64,000 nt of DNA, taken from Oikopleura dioica (taxonomy: Eukaryota; Chordata; Appendicularia; Copelata; Oikopleuridae). This document shows positions 13,877 through 25,088 of this stretch, piece after piece. Each line of letters opens with the position of its first letter. Within the stretch, counting starts at the first letter, position 1. A program made the position numbers and the translations under genes. The notes under the pieces were generated by a model. That model worked only from the letters and a program-made list of their open reading frames with translations, was not told where the DNA came from and did no database searches. The stretch lies in assembly GCA_907165135.1 (NCBI GenBank), contig OU015567.1, forward strand, positions 11,289,001 through 11,353,000. The letters run 5' to 3'.

Positions 13877-13880
13877 TTTG
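13877..13880 (+). repeat. Target-site duplication TTTG, left copy
   Basis: TTTG directly precedes the left LTR and recurs at 20363-20366 directly after the right LTR. A 4-bp duplication fits Ty3/gypsy integrase. Four bases can match by chance, but the exact LTR borders support it. Confidence 0.7.
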
Positions 13881-14136
13881 TATTGGGATCTTAGATTCGT
13901 TAGACTCCCTCGTCCCCTAAGGTCACTTGCTTATCTAGATCGAGCTTTGCTCGGTCGCCGCCGTGTATTTCTCTCCATTCGGTAATTCTCGCAGTTCGTG
14001 AATTAACCTCTATTTTACTCCAGCTCGAAATACAGACGTCAAAGATACTTTACTCGTTTTCTTCCTTCGTCCAGATATAGAGAGCAGGCAAACTACGCTA
14101 GAAGTGGGAGATTCAGCAGAAGCTAGGATCCCTTCA
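13881..14136 (+). repeat. 5' long terminal repeat (256 bp)
   Basis: Begins TATTGGGATC and ends GGATCCCTTCA. It matches 20107-20362 at every position I compared. It does not begin with the usual TG or end with CA in TG..CA form, so the exact border rests on the shared sequence and the flanking TTTG duplication. Confidence 0.93.
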
Positions 14137-14137
14137 G

Positions 14138-14150
14138 TGGTATCAGAGTA
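14138..14150 (+). promoter_or_regulatory. Primer-binding site, initiator-Met tRNA type
   Basis: TGGTATCAGAGTA lies one base after the left LTR. TGGTATCAGAG is the usual complement of the 3' end of initiator methionine tRNA in many LTR elements. The tRNA assignment is from general knowledge, not a search. Confidence 0.7.
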
Positions 14151-14651
14151 GTCCCGTTGGAGAAAAGGTAAATTTTCCGCCATCGACAACCGAAGTTTCG
14201 CAACTTGGACGCTGATTGGCCGTCAGCGGAGTCGAGGGGAACCGAATCACCAACCGCCACCGCGCCGCCGGAGAAACTCCACTCAGAGAATTTTCCGCGC
14301 CGCACCACACCAACACCACCCCGAGCGAGCGCCACCACACGAGCGCCACCACGACCCACGCGCCGAAAGTCGCGCCCACGCAACCACGCACGCACGCCGG
14401 GGAAAACCTAAAATACTCAGAAAAACAGAATTCTTTCGCCACTTTTCACCAAAAATCGAGAGAAGTTTACGAAGAATCGACCCTTGGACCAGACCTTGAA
14501 ATTTCGACAATCGCTGGACAGAGAAATCGTCGGGCGTTTGCGCAAAAGGCACCTCAGCTCATCATATTGCGACTTTTAGTCGCAGTATTTTCTGAGGGCC
14601 TGAAAGGTAATCCAAGGCCCATAAACCCTTACTGCCGATATATTTCGAGCT
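14151..14651 (+). other. Leader of the retrotransposon before gag
   Basis: A 500-bp GC-rich leader separates the primer-binding site from the gag start. Open frames cross it on both strands (for example 14205-14411 and 14216-14743), but they are rich in Arg, Thr and Pro from base composition and show no domain. I regard it as untranslated leader, possibly with packaging signals. Confidence 0.5.
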
Positions 14652-17600
14652 ATGGCGGCGAACAAATCACTGCTAGAAACCGTCACCGAAATAAGAAGCA
14701 TAAACGATCGAGTAAACTACCTCGAAGAACAAGTGCGAAATGACGAATCACTTAAGCCAAGCCTAGAGCCCTTGATCACAGAAAGCAGAGTAAAATTAGA
14801 ACAGCTCAGTACAACGCTTCTTACCTGCGAGCTCGATCAAGGAAAAGAATCTACGAATGCTACAATGAGAGAAGAAGCATGGGTGGCCACTACCTGGTCT
14901 CGTCACGTCCAAGACTTGCCGAAGCTGGACGCCGCATGCAACACATCTTTCAACACCTTCTTGGGCAGAGCCGACATTTATCACCGCGCCTACGTCCGCG
15001 ACAGACCTTCACGTGAACAGCCTTTCATCGCAGCAGTGTACAGCCACTTCGACTTGAACATCGAACGCTCACTTGGAACCGAATTTCTGAATTGTCAAGA
15101 CTGGAAATCGGCCAAGGCGCTGCTAGAGAAATCATTCGCCGCGAAGAGTCACTACTTACTGAAGCTAAGCGAAGTTTTCGACGTCGAATACGACCATTCG
15201 AAGCCGTTTGCACACTACACCGCCAACGTCTTGCAAAAGATGAACGAGGCGAAGCAAGCGACTTTGAACTCTTACCGACAAGAGAAGTCAGCCGACGCCG
15301 GGGTCGATGAAATATTCGACATATTCTCGACGATGATGCTGTACTTGAATCTTAGGAAAGAAGAACCAGACGTTTTCAACGCAATCCTTCCAAGCCTATC
15401 AAAAGTTTACGATATCAACGAACTCTGCCGTCTCGCCCAATCCACAAGACAGAATCGAGTTGACAGCGCGACCGTCTCCCAGCACTTCAACAGAAATAAG
15501 AACAAAAAGAAGAAGAATGCTAAGCGCGCCAGCACCGATTCTAAGGATGGGAAAGACGATAAACAACCAGAATCCAAGAAGATTAATACGACTAAGAACG
15601 TCGAAGATTTCCAACCATTCGATGTTCACTTTTACACAGTGAAGAAGAAGCGACCAGGAAAGGCTTATTTCGCTTCGGCTACCATCATTACGGGCTCTAA
15701 AAGTTTTGACGTATCGATGGAAGTCGACAGCGGAGCCGAGTCCTCCTGTCTGTCCGCTGCTTACGTTCCCGACAAATTTCTCCAGATGCTGAAGCCCTGC
15801 CCCTTCAAGGTCACCGGTTTCAGCCCAAATATCCCCGCCGAGCAGCCGAGGGGTATCCTTCCCTGCCGCTTATCATTCAATGGTGGCCCTGCATTCTCCT
15901 TGAATCTCACCATCATGCCAGGCAGTAAATACCCAAGTCTACTGGGCCGCGATATACTAGAGAATGCGATGACGGACAGCTTCACAGTCGACAATAAGAA
16001 TCGTACTCTCTCATTTTGCTACAACGAAGCCTTCACACAAACTGAGACTCAAGTGGTGAAGCTGGACGGAGTGAAGCGGACCAAAATCAAGAAATACTTG
16101 ACGACTAGATCAGCGGTCAAAGACAGCGATCGGTCCCGCACTCAACCACCACGAGAAGTCCCAAAGCTGGACGCGCCGAACAAGAACGCAGCCAGGTGCC
16201 CCATTCAGCTAGCGAAGCAAAAACTCGGAATAACCCTACCAGCAGACGCAGACCCGGGGCAAAAGAAGATGGTCGCCGAGCTGTGTTTGGAATTCGACGA
16301 CAGATTCGGCTGCGACGGTCAAAAAATGGGTGAATTCCCGTTCGAGATCGAAATCCCGACTGATGGTACGAGTCGAAACATCAGTCAACACCCGATTCCG
16401 CAAGCTTTTCATGGTCAGGTCAGCGATCACATCTCCGAACTGCTCGAAACGAAAATAATAGAAGAGATCAAAGACCAGAAAGGGTTTAACAGCCCGGTAT
16501 TGCCTATTCCTAAGAAATCTGGGGAAATGCGCTTCTGCATCAACTACAAAAACAGCCTGAACAAATGCCTCTCCGACAAATCCGACCCTTACCATCTCCC
16601 AAGCATGGAGGATACGATCGCGAACATTGGACCGGGCAATAAGTTTTTCGCCACAGTTGATCTACGAAGTGGATATTGGCAGTGCCCTGTAAAGAAAAGC
16701 GACAGGTACAAGACTTCCTTCCAGTGGGGTGGGAAATCTTACGCCTTCTGCAGACTACCATTCGGTTATCGATGCTCGGGGAATATATTCTCGCGCGTCG
16801 TAAACACAATTCTCGACTCAAGCCCCACCAGGAAAAAGATGCTTTCTTATATCGATGACATAGTGTGTTTTGGGAAGACTTTCAGCTGCTATTATAACAC
16901 TCTCCGAAACCTATTCATCGCGCTCCGCAAGTTTAACGCTAAACTCAAGGGCGAAAAGTGCTCTTTCCTACAATCCGAAGCTCACTTTTTGGGCCGAATC
17001 ATCAACGAAGATGGAATCAAACCGGACCCTGCGCAAGTCTCCGCTCTTCGTCAGATGAAACCCCCACGCTCCCAAAAGGAGTTAGCTTCATTAATCGGGT
17101 CATTGAATTGGATCCGAGGTTTTCTAGAAACGAAAATGGGCGAAGCTATTTCATCCGGTTGCTTCTCGAGCAGAATGAAGCCCATAAACGATGTTCGAAA
17201 TTCGGCGAACGAAACAAATTGTTTCAAGTGGACCAAAGAAGCGGATTTGGCGCTCAAGGAAATTCAACGACGACTCTCCGAGACTCCAGTCATAAGTTTT
17301 CCTAACTTTGACGAGTCTTTTCATCTCTACACAGACGCGAGCCTGTACGCAGCGGGTGGCGTCCTGCTACAAGAGTATGGCGGGAGAGTGCACCTAGTAA
17401 GCGCGATTTCCCACACCTTCAACAAAGCTGAAAGAAAATGGAACACTTCAGAAAAGGAAATGTTTAGCATTGTCTGGTGCTGCGAGCGACTGGAAAAGCT
17501 CCTGAAAGGTAGATTCTTTCAGATTCACACAGACCACCGATCTTTGATCTTCCTACACAAAAAGAAGTTCAAGAATTCTAAAATAAGCCGATGGCAAAGC

Positions 17601-18140
17601 CGATTGGAAGAATTCGATTTTCACATTGTCTACATCAAGGGATCAGAAAATCAATTCGCCGACTTTATGAGCCGCAGACCTGGCGAGGACGACAAATCAC
17701 TTGGATACGACTCCGAGTTTCCCGTTGGTCGCGAGTACGAAATCGACAAGAATTCACCAGTACGTGTCTTCGTCCCTTTCTGGAACGAAAATCAGTTTCC
17801 GGAGAAAATCACTTTATCAGAGGTGAAGATACATAAGGTAAACGTCAAGGCTATCGCGGCGCCAATGGAGATTCCGTTGGTGTCAGCGAATTATAATAAC
17901 ATTCTGGACTATCAAAGGGAGGACTCTGCTCTGAGTGCAATCATCACTTTTCTGGAATCTGGTAAGGAGCCACTGGACATAAAATCGCTGGTGAAGGACT
18001 CCGACCACCGACAATCGTCTCTACTCAAGATGGAAAAAGCTCTGTTCCTGGATAACACTACCGGGTGCTTGATGTGTCAATTCAAATCTGGCGCGCGGGC
18101 GGTGGTACCGGAAGCGGTAAAAGTCACTTTCTCTTTCTAG
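14652..18140 (+). CDS. Gag-Pol polyprotein of the LTR element (gag, protease, RT, RNase H)
   Basis: One uninterrupted frame of 1162 codons. Residues 1 to about 290 are a gag-like region with no CCHC zinc knuckle; it ends in a strongly basic Lys/Arg stretch (NRNKNKKKKNAKR) that could bind RNA instead. The aspartic protease has DSGAESS at about residue 360. Reverse transcriptase spans about 600-780, with the catalytic YIDD motif. RNase H follows, with LYTDAS and HTDHRS. The frame stops just after the linker that normally precedes integrase, and the integrase continues in another frame. The start codon at 14652 is the first ATG of this frame. The frame's length and lack of stops suggest recent activity. 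Confidence 0.9.
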   Translation: MAANKSLLETVTEIRSINDRVNYLEEQVRNDESLKPSLEPLITESRVKLEQLSTTLLTCELDQGKESTNATMREEAWVATTWSRHVQDLPKLDAACNTSFNTFLGRADIYHRAYVRDRPSREQPFIAAVYSHFDLNIERSLGTEFLNCQDWKSAKALLEKSFAAKSHYLLKLSEVFDVEYDHSKPFAHYTANVLQKMNEAKQATLNSYRQEKSADAGVDEIFDIFSTMMLYLNLRKEEPDVFNAILPSLSKVYDINELCRLAQSTRQNRVDSATVSQHFNRNKNKKKKNAKRASTDSKDGKDDKQPESKKINTTKNVEDFQPFDVHFYTVKKKRPGKAYFASATIITGSKSFDVSMEVDSGAESSCLSAAYVPDKFLQMLKPCPFKVTGFSPNIPAEQPRGILPCRLSFNGGPAFSLNLTIMPGSKYPSLLGRDILENAMTDSFTVDNKNRTLSFCYNEAFTQTETQVVKLDGVKRTKIKKYLTTRSAVKDSDRSRTQPPREVPKLDAPNKNAARCPIQLAKQKLGITLPADADPGQKKMVAELCLEFDDRFGCDGQKMGEFPFEIEIPTDGTSRNISQHPIPQAFHGQVSDHISELLETKIIEEIKDQKGFNSPVLPIPKKSGEMRFCINYKNSLNKCLSDKSDPYHLPSMEDTIANIGPGNKFFATVDLRSGYWQCPVKKSDRYKTSFQWGGKSYAFCRLPFGYRCSGNIFSRVVNTILDSSPTRKKMLSYIDDIVCFGKTFSCYYNTLRNLFIALRKFNAKLKGEKCSFLQSEAHFLGRIINEDGIKPDPAQVSALRQMKPPRSQKELASLIGSLNWIRGFLETKMGEAISSGCFSSRMKPINDVRNSANETNCFKWTKEADLALKEIQRRLSETPVISFPNFDESFHLYTDASLYAAGGVLLQEYGGRVHLVSAISHTFNKAERKWNTSEKEMFSIVWCCERLEKLLKGRFFQIHTDHRSLIFLHKKKFKNSKISRWQSRLEEFDFHIVYIKGSENQFADFMSRRPGEDDKSLGYDSEFPVGREYEIDKNSPVRVFVPFWNENQFPEKITLSEVKIHKVNVKAIAAPMEIPLVSANYNNILDYQREDSALSAIITFLESGKEPLDIKSLVKDSDHRQSSLLKMEKALFLDNTTGCLMCQFKSGARAVVPEAVKVTFSF

Positions 18141-19009
18141 CTCACGACTTGTCCGGTCATCTGGGCGAGCCGCGGACTTTAGAGCGATTAGAGGACGTTT
18201 GGTGGCCTTCATTTCAAGACGATGTTTCTAACTACGTCCACAGCTGCGTCCCTTGCCTACGCAGAAAAGGATCTGCTGGAACTCGTACCAAACCGCCACT
18301 TGGAACCCTTCGTCGTGGAAAAACAGCTGGCGAATCGATTCAGATCGATTTCGCTTGTATGCCTCCCGCTGGCGGATTCAAGTATTATTTGGTGGTGGCG
18401 GACACTTTCTCTCGCTACACTTGGTGCATTCCGACACGGTCCGACACTGCTATCTGCGCCGCAAAAGCGCTCATCTACAAGGTCTTCCTTCCCATGGATT
18501 TCTTGCCGAAACATCTACACAGTGACAGAGGTACCCACTTCTGCGCAAGCGTGATTGACGAAATGTGTAAGCTTAACCAGATAAAACATACAATAAGTAC
18601 CGCATTTCACCCTCAATCAAACGCTTTCGCAGAAAGAGCGAATCGGACTATCAAAAACAGTCTATTCTGCATGGTCAACTCATCTTCCGGTCGAAAAACT
18701 TGGGCCGACTGCGTTCCCCACGTGATGCGCGCGCTCAATAGTGTGAAAAACAAAAGCACGAAAATTTCACCGCGAGAAGTTTGGTTTGGCCGAAAAAGTA
18801 CTTTCACCCACTCTACTGGCGCAGAAATGACAGCGGAAACACCTCAGGTGTTTGGTCTCAATGTGGGAGCTTTAGCGAAATCGGCGGAAGCCATTGTGAA
18901 AACTGCGATGGAAGCTGCTGACCGAGCCATGGAGCACAGGCTGAAAAACGAGCCTAAGCCGAGACCAATCCCGCTGGCGCTGTCGTGTACATTAAGCGAG
19001 AAAACCTGA
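18130..19009 (+). CDS. Integrase region of the LTR element, in a shifted frame
   Basis: The frame open across 18065-19009 continues pol after a -1 shift at about 18130. It has the HHCC zinc-binding module (H..H followed by CVPC) and the DDE catalytic residues: Asp in QIDFA, Asp in LHSDRG, Glu in AFAERAN. The stop at 19009 interrupts the C-terminal part. No canonical slippery heptamer was evident at the first shift, so this is either a non-standard programmed frameshift or a lost base in a T run. Function is DNA strand transfer of the element copy into the host genome. Confidence 0.8.
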
Positions 19010-19801
19010 CCGACGCTAAAAGCAAGAAGGAACGCTGGGTAGGTCCCCTGAAAGCCGTTTCGAGCAACGACTGGGTCGTCATGGTCGAAGATAAAAAGGA
19101 CAACGTGATTTCATCCATCGAGAACACGTGGTTCACGCCGCAGAACGAAATCACGACTTACGCTGGATTGATTACTACGAGGCCGAGTACGTATTCCCAC
19201 ATTTAACCGAAATCGTTAAGTCGAAAGTCCCACAAAAATCGCCTGTTCCTACTTCCAAACCGATGGAAAAGTCCGGGTCGAAGTCGCATGGGGGAGGAAA
19301 TCTTCTCAGGTCGCGTCGACTCCGATGGTTGCTATGGAAAAACCGCCAAGATCATCTCTATCACCTATTTTGGAAAGTAGACGCCGATTGGACATGGAAA
19401 ATCTGGGAGATACAACCGCTACATCTATTTTGGACTCGTCGGTAGCTCCAGCCGAGCCGTCAGATCGCTGGTACTCTGGTGGTACTCTTTATGAAACTGC
19501 CGAGGACATGTCAGCTGATGCTACAGTGATTTCGGAGGTTGCTGCGCCCGACAATAGCCATATGTCAGTCGATAAACAAAATTCAACAGTAGTTGAGGGC
19601 TCAGCAACTGAAAACAGCAAGAAAAGAACCCGTCCAAAGTCTTCACCAGATCGTCAATACTCAGCCGGCGCCGATCCGAATGCGACTTTAACCGAAGTTG
19701 GAGCAGCTCATCTCCCGAAACATACAAAACGAGCACACCGTGAAACGAGGCCCGTCGAACCTCTAAACATCGGCACAAACTCGGGTCAGTCATACGACTA
19801 A
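18985..19801 (+). pseudogene. Integrase C-terminal (GPY/F-like) and trailing region, several frame breaks
   Basis: Integrase C-terminal similarity (ERWVGPLKAVS) continues in a third frame from about 18970, then the most plausible coding sense moves frame again near 19150 and near 19300. The last open piece, 19325-19801, encodes a Ser/Thr/Glu-rich segment with no recognised domain. I see no envelope-like gene: no signal peptide, no membrane span. The breaks may be real lesions or sequence errors. Confidence 0.6.
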
Positions 19802-20106
19802 GCGCAAGTACTGCCCCACTCAGGTCCCCTATTCATCGACCGGGGCCTGAAAAGGTACGGAAATTATCACAGTTACCGTCGCCGACGTATTTTGAGTTCT
19901 TCTACATGTGCAGCTACTCCTTCATGTCATCACCGCTCGGACATCACGAAAACTTCGCATCTGATTCAAGCTTTTTCCCAAAAAGGGTTTTTAACGCGAA
20001 TCAGACTGCCTCGACGTTTCGAACCTGCCATGTTACTCATCTTACGCTTATACTCCTGCAAAAATCACACACTTTGGCCTTAGAGGACGTTTCAGTCTCA
20101 TGGGGG

Positions 20107-20362
20107 TATTGGGATCTTAGATTCGTTAGACTCCCTCGTCCCCTAAGGTCACTTGCTTATCTAGATCGAGCTTTGCTCGGTCGCCGCCGTGTATTTCTCT
20201 CCATTCGGTAATTCTCGCAGTTCGTGAATTAACCTCTATTTTACTCCAGCTCGAAATACAGACGTCAAAGATACTTTACTCGTTTTCTTCCTTCGTCCAG
20301 ATATAGAGAGCAGGCAAACTACGCTAGAAGTGGGAGATTCAGCAGAAGCTAGGATCCCTTCA
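20107..20362 (+). repeat. 3' long terminal repeat (256 bp)
   Basis: Identical by eye to 13881-14136. It is preceded by GGGGG (short polypurine run) and followed by the TTTG duplication. The 300 bp between the last coding stretch and this LTR (19802-20106) holds nothing recognisable. Confidence 0.93.
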
Positions 20363-20366
20363 TTTG
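20363..20366 (+). repeat. Target-site duplication TTTG, right copy
   Basis: Matches 13877-13880 on the other side of the element. Confidence 0.7.
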
Positions 20367-20592
20367 ACAACATTTATTGACATTTTTAGCATATTGACTA
20401 ATACTCTTGTCAGTAAGATATCTACAGTTTCCATCGTCGATATTTTTACAGTCATATGAAGCCGAGAATAAATATGTACCGTCTCGTTTTTGTGTAGCGT
20501 TTCATAAATACAAATGAATACGGTTGGAGGACAGTAGGGTTAAGCTACTGTGGACAGTTTTCTTCTAGATGTGGGTTAACTTTGCGAACTCG

Positions 20593-23500
20593 CTAGCAAT
20601 GGCTAAGCATATGGAGGTCAGTGGGACTCAGTGAACTGTGCGTTGTGGTTACAGGGAGGGATGGGAAGCCCAAATTTGCGGAAATCGGGTTGAAGCCAGA
20701 GTACAATTGGTCCGGTCTTAGCGACGAGGCCGAGGAGCTGATCGGGAGCGAGCCTCCACCAGGGAGCATGCTGCTGCCAGGGAAACCTAGAAATAATGAT
20801 GAAAAAAGCTCGCTTTGAGGAAAATTCTCTGACTTGATTTCAAGCATACAAATCGTTGACTTACCATGTGATAGCATCGCTGCGGCGGCGGCCTGTTGCT
20901 GCTGGGAATCGATCTGCGAGACAGCAAAAGTCCCCATCACTCTGGGATCAGCATAGGGCATCGTTGCTGAGACTAAAATTAGCAATAAGTTTAATTGCAT
21001 ACATTTGTTACAGAGTTAACGAGATGGGGAGATTAAACGGTCGAAATCAAATTAAAAATCGTCAACGGGTAAATAAGAAATTGATTTATTTCGTAGTGAT
21101 TAGGGCGTGTTGGATAGGAGACTAAATTATCTGCGCGTCTTGGAATAATTGGTTACTTACCGGCGCGGTTGCTCTGGTCAATCATGGGTTGGACGATGCG
21201 TCGACGGGCATTGATAAACCAGTTATTGACTTGAAGAATTGTAAGCCCCGTCTGCTGGCTAAGATGTTTCTTCTGCTCCTCAGAAGGGTACGGATGCTGA
21301 AAGATTTACCGTTAGAAATTTGAATGACTCAAATTGACTGGTGTGAAAGGAATCACTTTTGAACACCCCGTGGCGCTGTCAAGAAGCGCGCTCTGATGGA
21401 TGAAGCTCGAAACAAAAGCTGAACTTCCTCTTTCACATATTCTAATTGCCCGTCATGATATTTCTCAACTTACAGTTAGATTCTGGAAGAGCCAAGCGCG
21501 TAGAATGTTCGTGGCCTGTTTGGGGAAGAGGCCTCGTTTCTTGTTTGACTTGCGTCCTTCAGAATCGGAATCGCCACCGCCAGATTCGTTCGATGATGGA
21601 CCTTGTTCGTTGAGCCCCATCGGATCTAAAAGGAACTATAAAAGATCGAGTCACACTAATTGATGTGATTACTCCAGATTTCCGGAAGTAATCTATCGAG
21701 CTCACCTTCGAGCAAGGTAAATAATTTAGTGACAAATGGAGTCATTAAGCGACTAACTGAAAAATGATCATCGAGGGGGGTCTCGTTTTATTTGAAAAAA
21801 AAAAGATAATTAGTCGTAAACTTCATTATGAGAAAACTTAATTGTGAGATAGTTTTTGTAGGACTTTTTCCTACGAAAATTATTCGAATAGTGATGTTGA
21901 AAGCTTTTTCTTACGTGATATGTTTTCATTGAATTAGGTTCACTCAATTAGCTCTCGTGTAGTCATATCGGGTGCCCTTAGATGCTCTTTGCTGTTTGTC
22001 GTAGTTTATAGGGCGGATTATTGTGTAACGAATCGGAAAAATGATGATGAATGTGGTCGGATCAGAGCAGCGCGCCTGTCAAATCCATCATGCGCTGCGC
22101 CTGGTCGAGCGGCTTCTACTCGCGCAAAATTGTCGAAGACAAAAAAGCCAAAATCGAATTAGCTTTCATCATGCCGATAGAACACAGACCAGCCTGGCGG
22201 CATAATGCAAGTGATTAAGCTTAACTAATGCATCTTGACAGATCACCGCGCATAGACACTATTCTGGATCGTCGAAAATGAAATCAAGGAAGAGTTAAGA
22301 AAACATCTTTATCTATCACTTTTATTCCTATCCCATAATTATTGGACATAAATGATCAAGAAAGAATTCTTTAGGTTTGATATATAAATTAGAAAAGAAT
22401 ATGCAAGATTGCCACAAAACAATTCTCAAGTGGCTAGTTTCTTGAAGAACGAAAAAGATAAATCGACAGGTCTAACACCTCTTTTGTCGTTTGCAAGTGA
22501 GACGGATGTGATTTTTTGAATGGTGAAGAAACTCAAGCATTTCAACCATGGCGCCTAACTGCCCCCAGCCGAGAGCCCTTGAAGTTCATAATTCTAACCG
22601 CGTTTTGTTCTGGCCGCTCTTTCGAGTTCTACAGATATGAGATCTTCTACGTCTCTTGAGTTGCACTTTATAATGATAAATTACAAGCGAGGCGATTTGA
22701 ACTCAATCAGAGGCAAGAAAAGATAACTAGCCGGGGTAAAAATCAGATTGTTATCATGATACACAAACTTGGAAGGCGCTAATGAAGGCTTTTTGAAAGT
22801 AATTAGGTTTTGGGCACATGAGATCAAAGCGTGCCTGAATCTTATTTACTAAATCGATGTTCGCCCGAGTGGTTTCAGCTCGAACCTGCGCTTCCAAACA
22901 AGCGCCTTTGAACAATTAGGCCATAAGAAAAAATAAGTTCGGGAGCTCGATGACCGTATATGTGTATTATGGATGGCTGCATCCGGCCGGCCCTTTGAAC
23001 AAAAAGTGCCGCTGACAGATTTACGGTCTCGAAATTCTAGCGTTACTTCTACTAGTTGATCCAATAAAATAGTAAAGCGCGCTTACCATAAGGAGGCATG
23101 GCCGAGACAGAGCTTCTTGTGCTTCCAAGAGCGCTGGTGTTGGACAACATCGAGTGATTCTGGCTCATGTCGGTGTTATCGCGCAGCTCGGACTTTTGAT
23201 GTCCCATCTGGCCAAGCTGAGGTTGATGGAGGTTCATCATTAGCGAGGGATTCGCTGCCGCGTGCGAAACTCGGTGGTTTTCAGGAGAGTCCTCTGGCTT
23301 TGGACTTTCTCGGTCTTCAATGACGGCGTCCATTGGCATTTTGCCCTTGAGACACTCAATGTATCTGTCGGTGAAGTTGTTGCATAACTCGTGGACCTAG
23401 AAACAGCATGTTATAAAGTTGCAAGAAAATGGGATCAGAAATAGGGTTTATTTACGCAGTTACACCCCGAGGAGCCGTAAATGCATGGCAAGGCTGCTCC

Positions 23501-25088
23501 AGATGGGTCATTATCCCGCCATAAATGATCTGGCCTCATAATGGCTCATTGACCTACCTTGTCCATTTCGAGGAGATGATATCGCAGCACTTGGATCGAC
23601 AAAATCATCTGAATAGAATCACCGTTACGCTTATTCAGTTCAATTATCAGCATGGCGCCGACCACGCGTCTACTATATTGCAAACGTCGTACTTTTTTGA
23701 GGTCAAGTAATAACGCGAAATAACTCAACCCTAACTACTAAATTAAGATACTGTTTGAAGCTATATACAGTTATCTTAGACACTTTGATTTGGCGCTATT
23801 GACACATTTGTGTCCAACTCCGAAAAAAGGAAGTGGGCGAAACGGAGAAACGCGGCCACTTCCGAAATAACAACCAAACTCGACACAGGTCATCACCTGA
23901 TTCGCCGATTATAGAAATGAAAATGTTTGTAGAAGTCCTGAGAAAATAAACACGCAAAACAAGGACTCTCCTCCTTTTTGAATAAAACGCCAAAAGTGCT
24001 TTTCAAAGTCTTGCTTACCAGTTGGTCAAGTTCGTCGTCCATATTTATTGACGGCTTTTCTTGGTGTCCATCTTCAATCTAAATAAAACCAATTATCCGA
24101 CAATTCGTAAACATTTAATTTCGCCAAACATAAACAACTTCACACATATTTCGATTAGACCGAGAAATCAAAAGCGAACGCCGGTCAAATTTATCAATCA
24201 CATAAAAACGAAACATTGAAAAAAAGTGAGTGTGCTCTTAGTAGATGCCCGTAACCGGTAGGTCACAGGCGTCTGTCAAATCAATCATCATACAATCAGC
24301 GCTGCCAATTGCGCTCAATTTTCAGCGACAGGGCGAAAATTCGCGTGTTGAAAAATGTACTCAAGCTAAATTTATAGTTTTACCTGCTTGGCGAAGTGAG
24401 CAATATCATCATTGAAGCTCTCCGCCGAGGTCAGATCGCCGGAAGTTTTGTCACGTGCCGAGTTAGAGGCCAATTCGCATTTGTGGAAAATCTGCTGGAG
24501 CAGTGGGAAAATCGGATGCCTAGAGAATTGGGGTAAGGTTTCTTGGACAAGAGATTTTTTTATTTAAAAAGGGATGATGAGAATCCAGCTGATTGCAGAA
24601 ACAAACAGTCGATGCATTTATGACTGATCTCGGTAGGAGATCAGGGCGCGCACGGGACTCTGCAGGACGCCATAATTATTTTTAGATTTCGGAGACAGAT
24701 GATGAGGGATTACGGTGTTTGTTTTTGCCGTGTAAGAGGCTTAAGCCTCAGTGGATTGTTCCTGCACTATTGACTTTTTGATAGAAATTTAAGAATTCTG
24801 TTTAACAGTTTAACTTTAATTTATGGAATATCTTTGACAAATGAGAATAATTTTCTTAGATTAGAATGAAGTGTCAAAATATTAATTATTTTTTGACAAT
24901 CGCCCTTTTCCGGTATGTGTTTAAATGAAATCAACGAGGAGTACTTACTTGTAAATCCTGTCCTTGTCAAGTTTAAGTTGTTCTTGCTGAGCTTCACTCT
25001 GTGGAGCATTTTGGGCGGGTTGAGTCGGGTTCTCGCAGTTCTGAGCAAACTCAGTCCCGGAAAAGGTGCCCAAGTTCAAATCTGTCAT
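20593..25088 (-). CDS. meis: TALE homeobox transcription factor, Meis/homothorax class
   Basis: Nine exons from the 5' end: 24949-25088, 24384-24519, 24019-24078, 23558-23608, 23087-23396, 21474-21625, 21161-21296, 20865-20972, 20593-20786. The N-terminal Meis (PBX-interaction) domain shows [49 protein letters not shown] and [15 protein letters not shown]. The TALE homeodomain shows [33 protein letters not shown] and helix 3 [19 protein letters not shown] Gln/Ala run (QQQQAAAAA) and a Ser/Leu/Pro-rich end (LHMLSHC) follow. All splice junctions are GT-AG. The ATG at 25088 precedes a 47-residue lead into HPIFPLL, as in vertebrate Meis. Meis proteins bind DNA with Pbx and Hox in development. Introns of 400-1500 nt are long for this genome and may hold enhancers. 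Confidence 0.96.

Larger units (their letters stand above)
13881..20362 (+). mobile_element. Ty3/gypsy-type LTR retrotransposon, recent insertion
   Basis: The element is 6.48 kb, with direct 256-bp LTRs that match base for base by eye, a primer-binding site just inside the left LTR, a fused gag-pol frame, an integrase frame and a short purine run (GGGGG at 20102-20106) before the right LTR. Domain order protease, reverse transcriptase, RNase H, integrase is that of Ty3/gypsy (Metaviridae). Identical LTRs imply a young copy. It sits in the same direction as the astacin gene, about 120 bp after its stop codon. Tor elements are the known Ty3/gypsy group of O. dioica; membership is inferred. The frame is interrupted several times after 18.1 kb. 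Confidence 0.92.

Noticed and set aside
14123-14743. Open frames on both strands before gag
   Set aside because: GC-rich composition makes long frames by chance; no domain and no consistent strand.
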